From the NCBI GenBank assembly GCA_947184155.2, contig CAMXCT020001553.1, forward strand, positions 1-64,000: a DNA stretch of 64,000 bases, in the 5' to 3' direction. Below are positions 11,457-23,200 of this stretch, one piece after another (positions within the stretch are counted from its first letter, which is position 1; every line of letters starts with the position of its first letter). Position numbers and translations under genes: made by a program. The notes under the pieces were generated by a model. The model saw nothing but the letters and a program-made list of their open reading frames with translations, was not told the origin of the DNA and ran no database searches. This DNA comes from Cladocopium goreaui (Eukaryota; Sar; Dinophyceae; Suessiales; Symbiodiniaceae).

Positions 11457-11663
11457 CAGATGACACGGGACTTTGCGGCCAATTTGGCCGAGGTTTTTTG
11501 GCACATGACATGGGATTTATGTATCGATTTTGCTGTGGTTTTCTTACACATGACATGGGAGTTATGCGCCGACCTAACGGGCAGGTATTTTTCCATTTTA
11601 TTGACAGATGACATGGGAATAAGTAATCAAATTTACACATGACATGGGACTTCCAGGAAAACA
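11457..11663 (+). repeat. ACATGACATGGGA motif cluster, left of Copia-1
   Basis: Five copies of (C/A)A(C/G)ATGACA(T/C)GGGA begin near 11460, 11505, 11547, 11605 and 11637. They belong to the same array seen right of Copia-1 at 24483-25015, which the element split when it inserted. Confidence 0.8.
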
Positions 11664-11701
11664 CAGACGTCCAAGATGGGAAATGGCAGGCAAATTCCTT
11701 T

Positions 11702-11849
11702 TGCAAAAGGGCTGATGTGCATGCATGTACAATAGGGTATGTGTAGGATCTGGTCTTATCACTGCTTGACAGGTGAAGTATCTGTTCTTATCAGTGCGAC
11801 GACTGGAGGCTCTTTTAGGATCAAAAGGCGCGCTGCTCTGCCTTGCACA
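11702..11849 (+). repeat. Copia-1 5' LTR
   Basis: 148 bp, starts TGCAAAAGGG and ends CCTTGCACA. It matches 24166-24313 at 146 of 148 positions. LTRs this short leave little room for a promoter; no TATA box was identified with confidence. Confidence 0.95.
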
Positions 11850-11868
11850 GGTTATGAGCCCAACGCTC
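11850..11868 (+). other. Copia-1 primer-binding site (half-tRNA type)
   Basis: GGTTATGAGCCCAACGCTC directly abuts the 5' LTR. Its reverse complement reads through a tRNA anticodon arm: GGG, loop CTCATAA with a CAT anticodon, then CC. GGG/CCC around a CAT loop is the signature of eukaryotic initiator methionine tRNA. Drosophila copia and yeast Ty5 are known to prime with a 5' half of that tRNA cut in the anticodon loop; the same is inferred here. Confidence 0.8.
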
Positions 11869-11887
11869 AGCTGAAGGGGCGTTTGCC

Positions 11888-14251
11888 ATGTCGTGGACTA
11901 GAGCGAGTTCGGTGCCAACTGGTAGAGGTGGACCTCGAGGTCTACGGCTGGATCAAGAAGGCCGACCAGGGCATGGAGGCGAACGAGCTGGACATGATGG
12001 CAGAGACCTTCGGCATGGAGAACAAGGAGCTCTACCCAATGGCAGTGATGGTCAAGGTGGAGGACGAGCTCTACTACGAGGCGAACATGGAGGGGCTCTA
12101 CGGCAAGAACTGGATGTGAGCACTGACCTGTTGGACTTAGGCACCGAGCCGAATCCGTGGTGGTCAGCAGGGGTTCAGCAAGAACACCTACGAGAAGCAC
12201 GTCAGTTGGCCATGGAGCAGCCGATGTGGACGCCAAGGGAAGAGGTCTCAGTCAAGGAGGACCTTCCAGAGATAGAAGATGCAGACGCGTCGCGAGAGTT
12301 GGAGCCGCTAGCAATGGGACGAATGAGTGCTCCGTCAAGTTGGAGTACAAGACGAGGTGTGGCCTTGCAGACTCAAGGGGCTATGCCATCAAATGATGAT
12401 GAAGACCTTCGGTATCCTCAAGATGCTGGACAAGGTCAAGGCCTTCGGTATCCTCAAGATGCTGGACAAGGTCGCCGTGAAGTACACCCTCAAGGTGTGG
12501 ACCTTCGACATCCTCAAGATGTTGGACAAGGTCAACATGCAGGACACCCTCAAGGTGTCGATCAATTTGCACACTCTCAAGGTGTGGACCTTCGGTATCC
12601 TCAAGATGCTGGACAAGGTCAACGTGCTGGACACCCTCAAGGTGTCGAACAATGTGGACACCCTCAAGGTGTTAGACGTGATGGGCACCCTCAAGGTGTC
12701 GAGCAAGTTAGGCACCCTCAAGGTGTCGATCAAGTTAGGCACCCTCAAGGTGTCGATCAAGATGAACACCCTCAAGGTGTTGAACAAGTTGGGCACCATC
12801 GAGGTGTCGCGACAGGGCTACTTGCTGGAGAAGTGCAACGTTCTGGCAAGGGGCATGGTCAAGGAAGAGTGGTGCGGCCCAATGGGATGGGAGGTGAGAT
12901 ACCATCTCATGGGGTTGCAAGACAAGGTGGGAAGACTGGAGGACTGGGAGGTGAGATACCAGTTCAAAGGTCTGACATCATGCAAGAGGCTGGACACCAT
13001 CGAGGAGTCAGCCGTGGACCCTTAAGGTCTGAAGTTAATGTGCAAGAGGCTGGACACCATCGAGGAGTCAGCCGTCATGGACCCTCAAGGTCTGAAGGAA
13101 ATGTGCAAGAGACTGGACGCCACCGAGGAGTCAGTCATGGCTATGGACCTGAACGACGTCAAGTTCAAGGTCATCGAACAGTACCAAGTGGTCTGCGAGA
13201 TCAATCTCAAAGACGAGGTCATCGGCAAGATGATGGATCACCCTTGGAAAGAGTTCCAATGGGAGTGCAACAGTATGAGATGAGACGACAGATGCCACGT
13301 GAGGCAAGTCGGCAACCACAAGGTGGAGTACAAGGTTGTAGCACAACTACCTTTGTGGATGATGTCAATCAACAAGGAAGAGATGAGCGTGATGAGCTCA
13401 AGCGGGCTTTGGAGCAATCAATGGTTGAAGAGCTTCACAGACAGAAGCTTGAGATGGAGAAACAAAAGGAAGAGATGAAGAAGTATGCTGAGGACTTGCA
13501 ACGCCAGCGTGATGAGTTTGAAAAGAAGAATGAGGAGTTGCAGAAGGAGCTCAAGAAGAAGAGTTCAAGCGTGGAACCACCAAGGACACCACCGCGCCGA
13601 CCTCAGTACTACTCGCTGTCACCAAGAACAACACCTGGAGGAACTCAAGTTCCGCCGGGACAACCACCACGGGAGGTAGCAGACCTTCCAGAACCTCCAC
13701 CATGGCAGTTTGACCCATTTGCAGTTGATGAGCACGTGGGAGGTGGAACAGGTTTTGATGGTTTGGAGGATTTTTGGACTCCAGTGGATCAACAACTACA
13801 ACAGCAGCATCATCTTCAACCTGGAGCAGATCGCTTTGCATGGTTGGACAGAGAGGTCAGGATGATGCATGGCGAAAGACCAAGGTTGACAGGTGAGTAC
13901 TGGGAGCAACCGGTGCACAGACATGGTGGTCCACCAGCGGATTTTGGTTATGTTCCGCAACCACCACCACAACCGCCTCAAGGACATGGAGTTGGACCTT
14001 CTGGTGTACCAATGTATGCAGCACCAATGCAATATGGTTCAGTGCCACTGCAATGGCAACAACCTCAACCACAAGCAAAAAGTCCTGATGGCGAAGCTTC
14101 TGAGGTGCTGAGAAATGTGCCAATTACACTGCCAATTTTGAAGGACGTGTCAGAGCCTCAAGCTGCCCTTCGTGCAGGAGATTGGTTAAGTGAGTTGATG
14201 CCGCTGATCTCAGATGTCTCAGAAGGGCAAGAGTGTGGTGGACCGGACTAG
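11888..14251 (+). CDS. Copia-1 Gag N-terminal part (frame 1)
   Basis: 787 codons from an ATG 20 bases past the primer-binding site. It contains a tandem HPQGVDQ / RYPQDAGQG repeat region (about residues 170-300), a Glu/Lys-rich predicted coiled coil (about 500-555, QKLEMEKQKEEMKKY), a Pro/Gln-rich stretch and the start of the conserved Gag helix domain (LPILKDVSEPQAALRAGDWL, about 750-770). The frame stops at 14251, but the Gag fold continues in the -1 frame from 14233 (VWWTGLVQRA). A -1 shift at about 14231-14233 joins them with no gap, so this is either programmed frameshifting or a one-base deletion. An alternative frame is open to 12119, so the first 230 bases are less certain. Confidence 0.7.
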   Translation: MSWTRASSVPTGRGGPRGLRLDQEGRPGHGGERAGHDGRDLRHGEQGALPNGSDGQGGGRALLRGEHGGALRQELDVSTDLLDLGTEPNPWWSAGVQQEHLREARQLAMEQPMWTPREEVSVKEDLPEIEDADASRELEPLAMGRMSAPSSWSTRRGVALQTQGAMPSNDDEDLRYPQDAGQGQGLRYPQDAGQGRREVHPQGVDLRHPQDVGQGQHAGHPQGVDQFAHSQGVDLRYPQDAGQGQRAGHPQGVEQCGHPQGVRRDGHPQGVEQVRHPQGVDQVRHPQGVDQDEHPQGVEQVGHHRGVATGLLAGEVQRSGKGHGQGRVVRPNGMGGEIPSHGVARQGGKTGGLGGEIPVQRSDIMQEAGHHRGVSRGPLRSEVNVQEAGHHRGVSRHGPSRSEGNVQETGRHRGVSHGYGPERRQVQGHRTVPSGLRDQSQRRGHRQDDGSPLERVPMGVQQYEMRRQMPREASRQPQGGVQGCSTTTFVDDVNQQGRDERDELKRALEQSMVEELHRQKLEMEKQKEEMKKYAEDLQRQRDEFEKKNEELQKELKKKSSSVEPPRTPPRRPQYYSLSPRTTPGGTQVPPGQPPREVADLPEPPPWQFDPFAVDEHVGGGTGFDGLEDFWTPVDQQLQQQHHLQPGADRFAWLDREVRMMHGERPRLTGEYWEQPVHRHGGPPADFGYVPQPPPQPPQGHGVGPSGVPMYAAPMQYGSVPLQWQQPQPQAKSPDGEASEVLRNVPITLPILKDVSEPQAALRAGDWLSELMPLISDVSEGQECGGPD
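12403..12830 (+). repeat. In-frame coding minisatellite in Copia-1 Gag
   Basis: About a dozen copies of a 21-base unit like CACCCTCAAGGTGTCGATCA, mixed with a longer unit containing TATCCTCAAGATGCTGGACA. The unit is a multiple of three, so it stays open in the Gag frame, and other frames are open too. Similar shorter units (ACCATCGAGGAGTCAGCC) recur at 12990-13130. Confidence 0.85.
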
Positions 14252-17200
14252 TACAACGAGCTCAAGATGCCTATGCAACATGGCTGACAGCGGGTCCAAT
14301 GGATCGCATGGCTGTGCAACCTGACCTTCAAGTGGAGAACAAGTATGTCAGGTTGGAGTCTCGTGTGCTGTCAATGTTGTTAGCCGCAGTGCCACAGACG
14401 GTCAAACAAGAAGCAATCTCTTTGCGAGAGATGACATGTGTGCAGCTGGTGTTTCGCATTTTGAAGCTGTACCAACCTGGTGGTCTCAACGAGAAAAGCA
14501 CCATCCTCAACAACTTGACTCAAACCACAGCAGCCAAATCTGCAGCTGAAGCTGGTGAGATGCTACGCCAATGGCGACGTCAACTCCTGCGAGCTCGTGA
14601 ACTTGGACTACAGGTTCCAGATCCCTTGCTGCAGGTGAGCGCACTTTCTGAAGTGATGCGGACAGTGATTGCGAAGGAGCATCAAGCGAGCTTTCGCATC
14701 AGCAACTTCCGCATGACCCATATGGTGGATGTGGCGCCTACACAGCTCACAGCGGAGAACTATCTGCAGATGTTGATTGCCGAAGCGGATCACTTGCATC
14801 ATGGAACAATGACGAAGGCAAGTCCGACTTCAGGCAATCCCAAGATCAATGTGGTCAATGCTGCTGGTGACAAGGGTGGTGGCAAGAAGGGATCTCCTGG
14901 TAAGAAAGGCTATGGCAACAATGCAGAAGGCAATGCTTATGGTGCAGGAGCTGGAGCATGCAAGCATTGGGGTAAACCTTACGGATGCCTCAAGGGTGAC
15001 AAATGCACCTATGCCCATGAGTGGAACAATCTCAACGACAAGGAGAAGAGATGTTGGAAGTGTTCCAGTTTGGAACACATTGCCAAAGACTGCACCGCTG
15101 GTGACAAGCTTACGACAAGTCCGGGCGACAAAAGCTCCAAAGGAAGCCCTAAAGGCAAGGGAAAGACAAAGGATGGCAAGAACGACAAGGGCAAAGGCAA
15201 GGACCGGGACAAGCCGGTCGGGGGAGTGGATCAGTCTTCAAAGGATTCACAGCCTCAAGTTGCCCAGATACAACAGCAACCTCAAGTTGCCCAGATACAA
15301 CAGCAACCTCAAGTTGCTCAGATACAACAGCAACCTCAAGTTGCTCAGATACAACAGCAACCTCAAGTTGCTCAGGTACAACAGCAGCCTCAAGTTGCTC
15401 AAGTACAACAACAAGTTCAGCCCTCAGTCATGGGTGAAGTTGCCAGTCTTTTGAAAACAATGCGAACAACGTCAACGACTCCAAGGGTGTTGGCGGTGGT
15501 GACTGACAGCAATCAGGGTGTGCTATTGGACTCAGGGGCCACGCATATCCTTAGAGGACCCTATGATGAGACTGAGTGGATGCAGGCGATCCCAACAGAG
15601 GTACAAACAGCGACTGGAAAAACACAGCTGAGGATGTCAAAGATGAGCAGATCGTTGTTGACAAAGGATGATCTGCAGCCAATTGTGCCTTTGGGAATGT
15701 TGACTCAGCATGGATGCAAGATGAGGTGGCATCGCGATGGGTGCGCTCTTACACATGGCAAGCTGGGTGAAGTGAAAGTCACAGTTCGTGACAATTGTCC
15801 CTACGTGACCAATGATGTGGGGATGAAGCTCATTCGAGAGCTGGAATCTGCTGAGAAGAACAAGCAGTTGATGTTGCGAAGTTTGGAAGTCACAGGTTGG
15901 AAGCAGGAAGACAAGGACATGGCCGACAAGCTCAACAAGTTGTTTCCTGAGACACCTGTGGAGTTGTTGCAACCTATGGTGAGTAAAGCTGGTGATGAGG
16001 CTCGATTGCCATGGAATCGCCATCAACGGCGACGCTTCAAGAAGGCCAACGGCATTGTGCTGAATTTGTTTTCAGGTCCAGATCAAGCGTGGTGGTCAAA
16101 AAGAATGCCACACGACATCGAAGTGGTGAATGTGGATCTACTTCGAGGACAAGATCTTTTGGATTCAGCAGTTTGGCACTTTTTATTGCAGTTTGTGAGG
16201 TCGGGTCGAGTGGTTGCAGTACTCGCTGGCCCACCGTGCAGAACAGTATCAGCTGCACGTTACCGGTCTGATGGAGGACCGCGGCCTGTGAGATCGAGAC
16301 ATGGTTTACAGAGGTTTGGCCTGGATACCAACACGATGATGGAGCAACAGTTGGCAGACACTGACAGCCAGCTTTGGCTGAGAACGTTGCTCTTGATGTA
16401 TGAGGCCAAGCTCTACAACCCTGACGTCAAGGCTGTAGTGGAGACTCCAGAGGATCCATTGACGTACAGGCAAGACGAAGTTGAATATGCCTCTTTCACT
16501 GTGTGGCCCGAAGTGAAGTCAGTTTTGGAAAAGGCGGTGGGATTGAAAAGGTTGACAGTGGATCAAGGAGCTCTTGGACATCAACGACGAAAACCAACAT
16601 GTTTGTGGAGCAATATGGAAGTCATCAAGGCGCTGGATGGCCTGAAGGATGACACCAAGTATGCAGCATGGCCAGACAGTTTGTCAAAGGCTATGGAGTT
16701 GTCCAAGTCAACAGCAGCATGGGCTCCAACTTTGAAGGATCTGATGATCAGGGAGATCCACGCAATCTCACCACCACAACTACGAACTTTGAACCTGACG
16801 GAGGAGGAATCATGGTACTTGCACCTCATGTCGGATCACATTCCTTACAGGAAGGATTGTCTTCAGTGTCAAGTTGGAGCGGGACGAGATCGACCACGAC
16901 GGAGGCAGAAGTTTCAATCCACTTATGAGATGAGTGTGGATTTGGCAGGACCTTTTGAACGAGCACCAGATCAAGGAAGAGCAAAAGCAAGATACTTCAT
17001 GGTGGCCACTGTCAAGGTTCCATGGTTAGCAGAGATTGGTGCGTTGGTGGAGGGTTGGAAGCCGAAACCACGGCCAGAAGGTTTTCCTGACCTTGAGGCT
17101 TTGCTTCCGGAGGTGACTCTGGACCCAGATCCGTTCAAGGAGGTGGAGGATGTGATTCGTGGACCGGGCCGTCCCAAAAAGGTGGAGGAGAAGTATGATG

Positions 17201-20200
17201 TTCAAGCCTCAGATCCCTCGAAGGGGGGAACTCCAGATTCCTCGAAGGGGGGAGCACAAGTTGAAGTTGTTGAAGTTCCTCAAAATGGAGTTCAACGTGG
17301 TGATGTTCATGTACAAGATTGCAGAGACGGGGGAGCTCAGGATGATGAGCTTGTCAAACAACTGGAATCATGTCCATTGCCTGAAGTTCCTTTGCAAGTT
17401 TTGGAGAAGAATCCGCCAGACGTGGATGTGAATGCGGAGGACGTGGCAAAGCAGGCGTTCCAAAATAAGATGGCAGAACTTCAGGATGTCAATGTCAAAC
17501 CCATCACCTTTGCTGTTCCTGTGAGTGATCGACGTGAAACAACAATAATCAATGCAGTGGCTTCTCTCTACACCAGATTTCGAGCCCTTCAAGTGCCAAT
17601 CTACAGGGTGAGAGTTGACCGCGCCAAAGAACTTGTGTCACAACGATTTCGAACATGGGCATCAGCAAGAAATCTGGAAGTTCGAGTTTCTCCAGGAGAT
17701 GAACCTACTCAGAACTCAACTGCGGAGATCGAGATCCAAATTCTCAAGAATGTGACAAGAACGTTGCTGCAGTCATCAGGCTTGGATGTGAGTTTCTGGC
17801 CATTAGCGTTGAGACAAGCAGCTGAACAAAGATGCCGAAGACAACTCTCAGTGCTTGGACTTCAGCTACCAGCTCTACTACCTTTTGGTGTTTGGGGTGT
17901 GGTTCGCAAAAAGACATGGGCCAACAGAGGAGTTCCTCTGAAGTATCCGAAGCAACGTGTGAGGATTCTTGGTCCTTCAGCGGACATGTCACCAACATCA
18001 GGCGGGTACTGGGTGGTGGATGAACGTGGCAATGGTTTTCGCACTACAGTGGTGTCGGTGCCAACCAAGTCAGCTGAGATGGGCAATCTTCAAGATCTCA
18101 ATCCTGGACAAGCTCCACTACCAGATGATGGTCAACAACCAGATGGAGAACAACTTCATGAGCAACTTCCTGAAAGCCCTGGGTATGAACCGAGCATCCT
18201 TGAAGATGATGCACCGGGACCGGGGGAGGACTTGGAGTTTGAGGACATGCAAAGACTGGTGGATGGTACGATGGAGGTGGAACTACAAGAGATGGAAGAA
18301 CATGCAACAGATCTTCCATGGCCTTTACCACCATTACCACAACCACCACGACGAGTACGAGGCAAACAACCACCAGCTGTGCGCGGTTTGATGAGTTCCG
18401 CGTACCAACAATGCAATGGATGTGGGTTGCAACAGCCCAGACTTAGCAAGTGTCACTTCTGCAATGAACCAGCTGTACCAGCTGGGGGGGAGTGGACAGA
18501 GATGGATGATGATGAAGTTCAAGATCAGCAAGATCAACAAGATGGACAAGCTCAAGATGAAGATGTTCATCAACTACAACAACTATGCAAGGATGAGATG
18601 GCAGTCAATCATCTGGTCAAAGGGATGTGCGATCTTTGGAATGAAGAGAGGTACATGTTGGCACAAGCAGAAGGAGACCAAGATGTCAACGAATTGGCAA
18701 AATATGCCAACAGCATCCATAGCCAGTTGATGATGCTGCAGAATCAACAGCAACAGTTGACGAAAGAGATTGACAAGATGGTGCTTGGGGAGGAGGAGAA
18801 GGTTCTCCAGACCTACACGGTGGCGGCAAAAGAGGTTCGTGCAGAAGCAGACAAGTGGAAGCCGGCCATCAAGGAGGAGATAGACAACCTGCTGTCTACC
18901 AACACCATCGTCAAGATGAGCAAGGAAGAAGTGGCATCCTTGGAGAGCTCAGGGATGGCCCTTGAGAAAATACCTGGCAAGTTGGTGGCGACAAGAAAAG
19001 CACCACTTGGAAGAAGACGAGCCAGAATAGTTGCTTGCGGAAACTTTGTTCATGGCGATCCACTTGATGCAGACTCAGATGTGGCTGCTGGAGGAGTGGA
19101 TGGGATAGCAATTCGACTTTTGGTGAAGTTGGCTGCAGAACGTGAATGGTGCCTCAAGTCCATTGACGTCAAAGCAGCATTTCTACAAGCGCCAAAGAGG
19201 TCAGTCAAGACCAGAACAACATTGGTGCAGCCACCAAGGCTACTGGTAGAGCTTGGTCTGGCACAACAAGGTGAGTGGTGGTCAGTGCAGGGAGCTTTGT
19301 ATGGCCTTGTAGAGTCTCCGAAAGATTGGTCAGTGCATAGAGACCAAGAGCTTCCGCTGTTGAGGTGGAGCGTTGATGGGGTACAGTACAAGCTCGTGCA
19401 AACGGAGGAGCTACACCTATGGATGGTGACCCCAGTGGAGATGACAAGCTCTTGGAAGCCAGGTTCACAAGGCTTCTTGGCAACCTACGTTGATGACTTT
19501 CTAGTTGGAGCTCCACAAGAACAAGCCAATGCGATGTTGGAAGCTGTACAAAGGAGGTGGACATGCAGCCCACCAGAAATGGTCACTGAAGACCACCAAA
19601 TGAAGTTTTGTGGATACGAGATTGCCAAGGTCAAGGACGGGTTCTTTCTACATCAATGTGGATACCTCAAGGACGTCCTGAAACGACATGGCATGGAGGC
19701 TGGCATGGCACCAGTCAAGAACTTGTTTGCCAACTTGGGCGAAGACGACACTGAGGAGGTGCAAACAGGAGATCTTCGTCAAGCTCAACAAGTCATAGGG
19801 GAACTGCAGTGGTTGGTTACCCGAACACGACCTGACATGGTGTATCATGTTGGTGTCATGGCACGTCTTGCGCACCGACGAGCAAGACATGTGGTCAAGC
19901 TTGGAGATGAGTTACTGAGGTATTTGAGTGCGACGAGTTCAAAGGGTTTGCACTACATGAAGACCTCAGCACAAAAACCGTATGGTCGCAATGATGAGCT
20001 GGCCACGCAGGTGTCGATCAACAACTTGGAGGTGTTTGTGGATGCTTCGCACGCCCTGGAGCATGAGAACTACAAGTCGGTGACTGGGGTGATACTATGT
20101 GTTGGGGGTTCTCCCATCGCATGGGCAAGTGGCAGACAGCCGTTTGTTACCACTTCAACAGCCGAAAGCGAACTGGTGAGCTGTGGAGAAGGTTTCCAGT

Positions 20201-23200
20201 GTGGAGAAAGCCTTGCAGCACTCCTGGAGGTGATGGGCGTTGGGGACATCAACAAGACCCTCAACTGCGATTCCAAAAGTGCACTTCACTTGTGCACCAA
20301 TGACACAGGTAGTTGGAGAACAAGACATCTGAGGATCAGGTATGCTCGACTTCGAGAAGCGTTTCAAGATGAGCTCTCGCGATGGTGTGCGAGGCATGTC
20401 AGTGGTTTGGTGCTTCCAGCTGATGGAGCGACGAAACCGCTTCAAGGACCAAAGATGGACAACTTTGTGGACTCCATCTACCTGGACGATCTCAACGATC
20501 TACGACGTGCAGAAGATGAGCTGAGAGCTGAGGAAGAGATAGTAGTGAGGCTTCTCTCAACTGGCCAGACGCTGATGGAGACAGATGACTCTCAGTGTCA
20601 AGAAACTGGTCTGGGCCTCATCGTTGCTGCATGTTGGATGATGAAAAAGAGGGAAAGGGAAAATGAACCTTCCCCACCATGGTCAGTTAGGGAAAATGAA
20701 CCAACTGACATGGAAGAGGCCAACGTCAGGGCACCAAATGAACCGGCGTTGAGACATGAGGGTAGGGAAGATGAACCACCCCGTAGGTTGATGAAAACCA
20801 TGGTGAGGGCCCCAAATGAACCCACCATGCAAGAAGAGGGCAGGGAAAATGAACCGCCCAACAAGAGCCAAAAGGAGGCCATGAAACCTTCCCCAAAAGG
20901 GATGATCGATGTGGAGGGGAAAAGAAACTTTAGGGTTTCGAACATGGAGCGTAGTCTTAGTGCTGAGTACTATCCTCAAAGGGATCAAGTTTCCTCCCCA
21001 CAAAGATCATCTCAAAACCCTGACAACTGCCCTTCGGGCTGCCACGGGCCGCAACTTCGGGCGCTCAAAGCGAGCCATGGGAAGAGAGGTCAACGGCGAG
21101 GTCTTCCGAAGAGGCGCCAAGGGGATGGGCATGGTTTCAACTGCAACTTGGTTGGTCGTGCCGAGCAATGGCATGGACTTGAAGGAGATCCGATCGAGGA
21201 CTTCTCTGGTGAAGACCTTGGGCTCGAACCGCCAACTGAGGTTTCGGGCGTCGGGCGATTTGCCATGGAAGACACGACGAGGTCGTCCACAAGTTCGGCA
21301 TCAGGAACTTCTTCACTGCCGGCTTCGAGGGCAACCAAGGGAAAAGGCCACAGTGGCCAGGATGATGGCCAGCATGGCTATGGAAAAGGCCAAGGAGGCC
21401 ACAACAAGGGCCAACAAGGCCAGATGGATGGTCAGCCTGACCAGAAAGGAAAGGGCACTGGCAAGGTGTCTGAACGTGGTAGGGTGGCAATGTTGAGCCC
21501 TACAACTTCGGCCATTTGGGCTGGAACAGAACCCGAACAGCTTGGACCAGTTCAACAACGTGGACAAGCAGCAATGGGAACAAGAGTGATGAGGGGCAGT
21601 CGCTTTGGGTTTGAGTACGTGCCGATCCGCAACTATGATCCACGTCTTCGAGAACCAGAACCACAAGAGCGACCTCCAAGACCACCAGCGCAGCAGGTGG
21701 ATGAAACGCAGTCTGATGGGAGCTATGAGTTGGTTTCAGAGGCTGTGGATGAGGAGCAGCCCCCACAGACTGAAAGGCAAGTGCAGTTGGAGGGCAAGCA
21801 CGGTGCAATGGCTATGCCCCCACCAGGTGGAGATGGAGATGATCCTGGCCGAGATCGTCGAAATCGACGAGAACCAGAACGAGACCATGGGCCGGATCCT
21901 CCAGCGGATGATGAAGATGAAGATGAAGAAGAAAGTCCACGCAGGACATGCACAACCCTGGATGTCAAGAGGCAAAGAATGGCTTGGGCGCGACCCCCTG
22001 GATACTGGTTTCGGGGACGTGGCAGAGGCACCAAGCAGGATGTGGAGACGGGCAAGGATGGGTCAACGATCATCCATGGGGCGCTCAGTCCCAACCTGTC
22101 CTGGCAAAGGATCTTCGCCAAGGGCTGTCGACCCCGCCAGCTCTTCACACATGACCAAGGAGGAAAAGGTTCAGCGCAGGCAGCCCCGGTGCTGATGGGG
22201 CGTGGCGATACGCCGGCTGAACAGAGGAGAAGCATCCTCCTGGCGACGGCCAATGCAAAGGCGGTCCAGGCGTTGCGCACAGCCGACCAGGTGAATGTCA
22301 CTAGCGAGGACTCCAATGAGGTGGCTCTGGCGGTGGAGGCAGCTACAGCAGCGGTGGACTACGCTGCGGATGTTCAGGAGATGACGGAAAGCGGCACCAC
22401 CCCAGGCCAAGCTGGCAGCAGCAGCAGTAAAAGTCGCACCTCGGTAGCACGACTTGGAAAGGGCAAACCAGCCACAACTGGCGAGCTGCAGGCCCACTAC
22501 GCAGCGAAGGGCAAGGCAAAGGGCAGTGAAGCCTTGGAGCCTGTGGCAGATGGTTTGCATGAAGATGGCAGCGAGACTGCGGAGGAAGAGGCCTCTGAGA
22601 ATGACATGGAGGTCATCCCTGAAGAGGACGAGGGCGATGATGGAGATGATGGTGGAGGTGATGATGGTGGAGCCGAAGGGCCTGCAACAGACCCACCAAC
22701 AGCTACCACAGCAACCGAGGTAGCAATCACTTCAACCACTGCGGGTGACCCAGCGAATGTTGAGGAAGAGGTCAACGCAGAGCCAGAGAACGTTGAAGAA
22801 GAAGTCAATGTGGAGCAGGACACAGAGGTGGAAAGTGCGCTGCCTCCAAGGCGAACGCGCAACGACCCGGAGCATGAGATGGCGCCGATGGTCCCAGGAA
22901 GTTTGGGGCAACAGATGCGGGCAAAGGCAAGTTTTGGCATGGCATCAGCACCGCCAGCGCAGCATGTACAGCAGGTGATGACAGCGCTGATGCAGGGCCA
23001 AACAATCCCTTTGACGTATGGACGTTGGGTCCAGTGGGATCAGACCAGTTGGGTTGGATCCATGCAGACCTACAGATATGGTGTGCTCAATGGATTGCAG
23101 GTCGAGATGGACTTTGCGCAGGTGGGCTTGATGCTTCGCAGGACAGTGGTTCCTGGAGTGACGCATTCACTTGCGCTCCAGGGAAATGTCATGGCTGTGC

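Noticed and set aside
12327..13025. 232-codon ORF with LKMLDKV repeats
   Set aside because: Second open frame of the Copia-1 Gag minisatellite; the Gag frame continues on both sides and this one does not.
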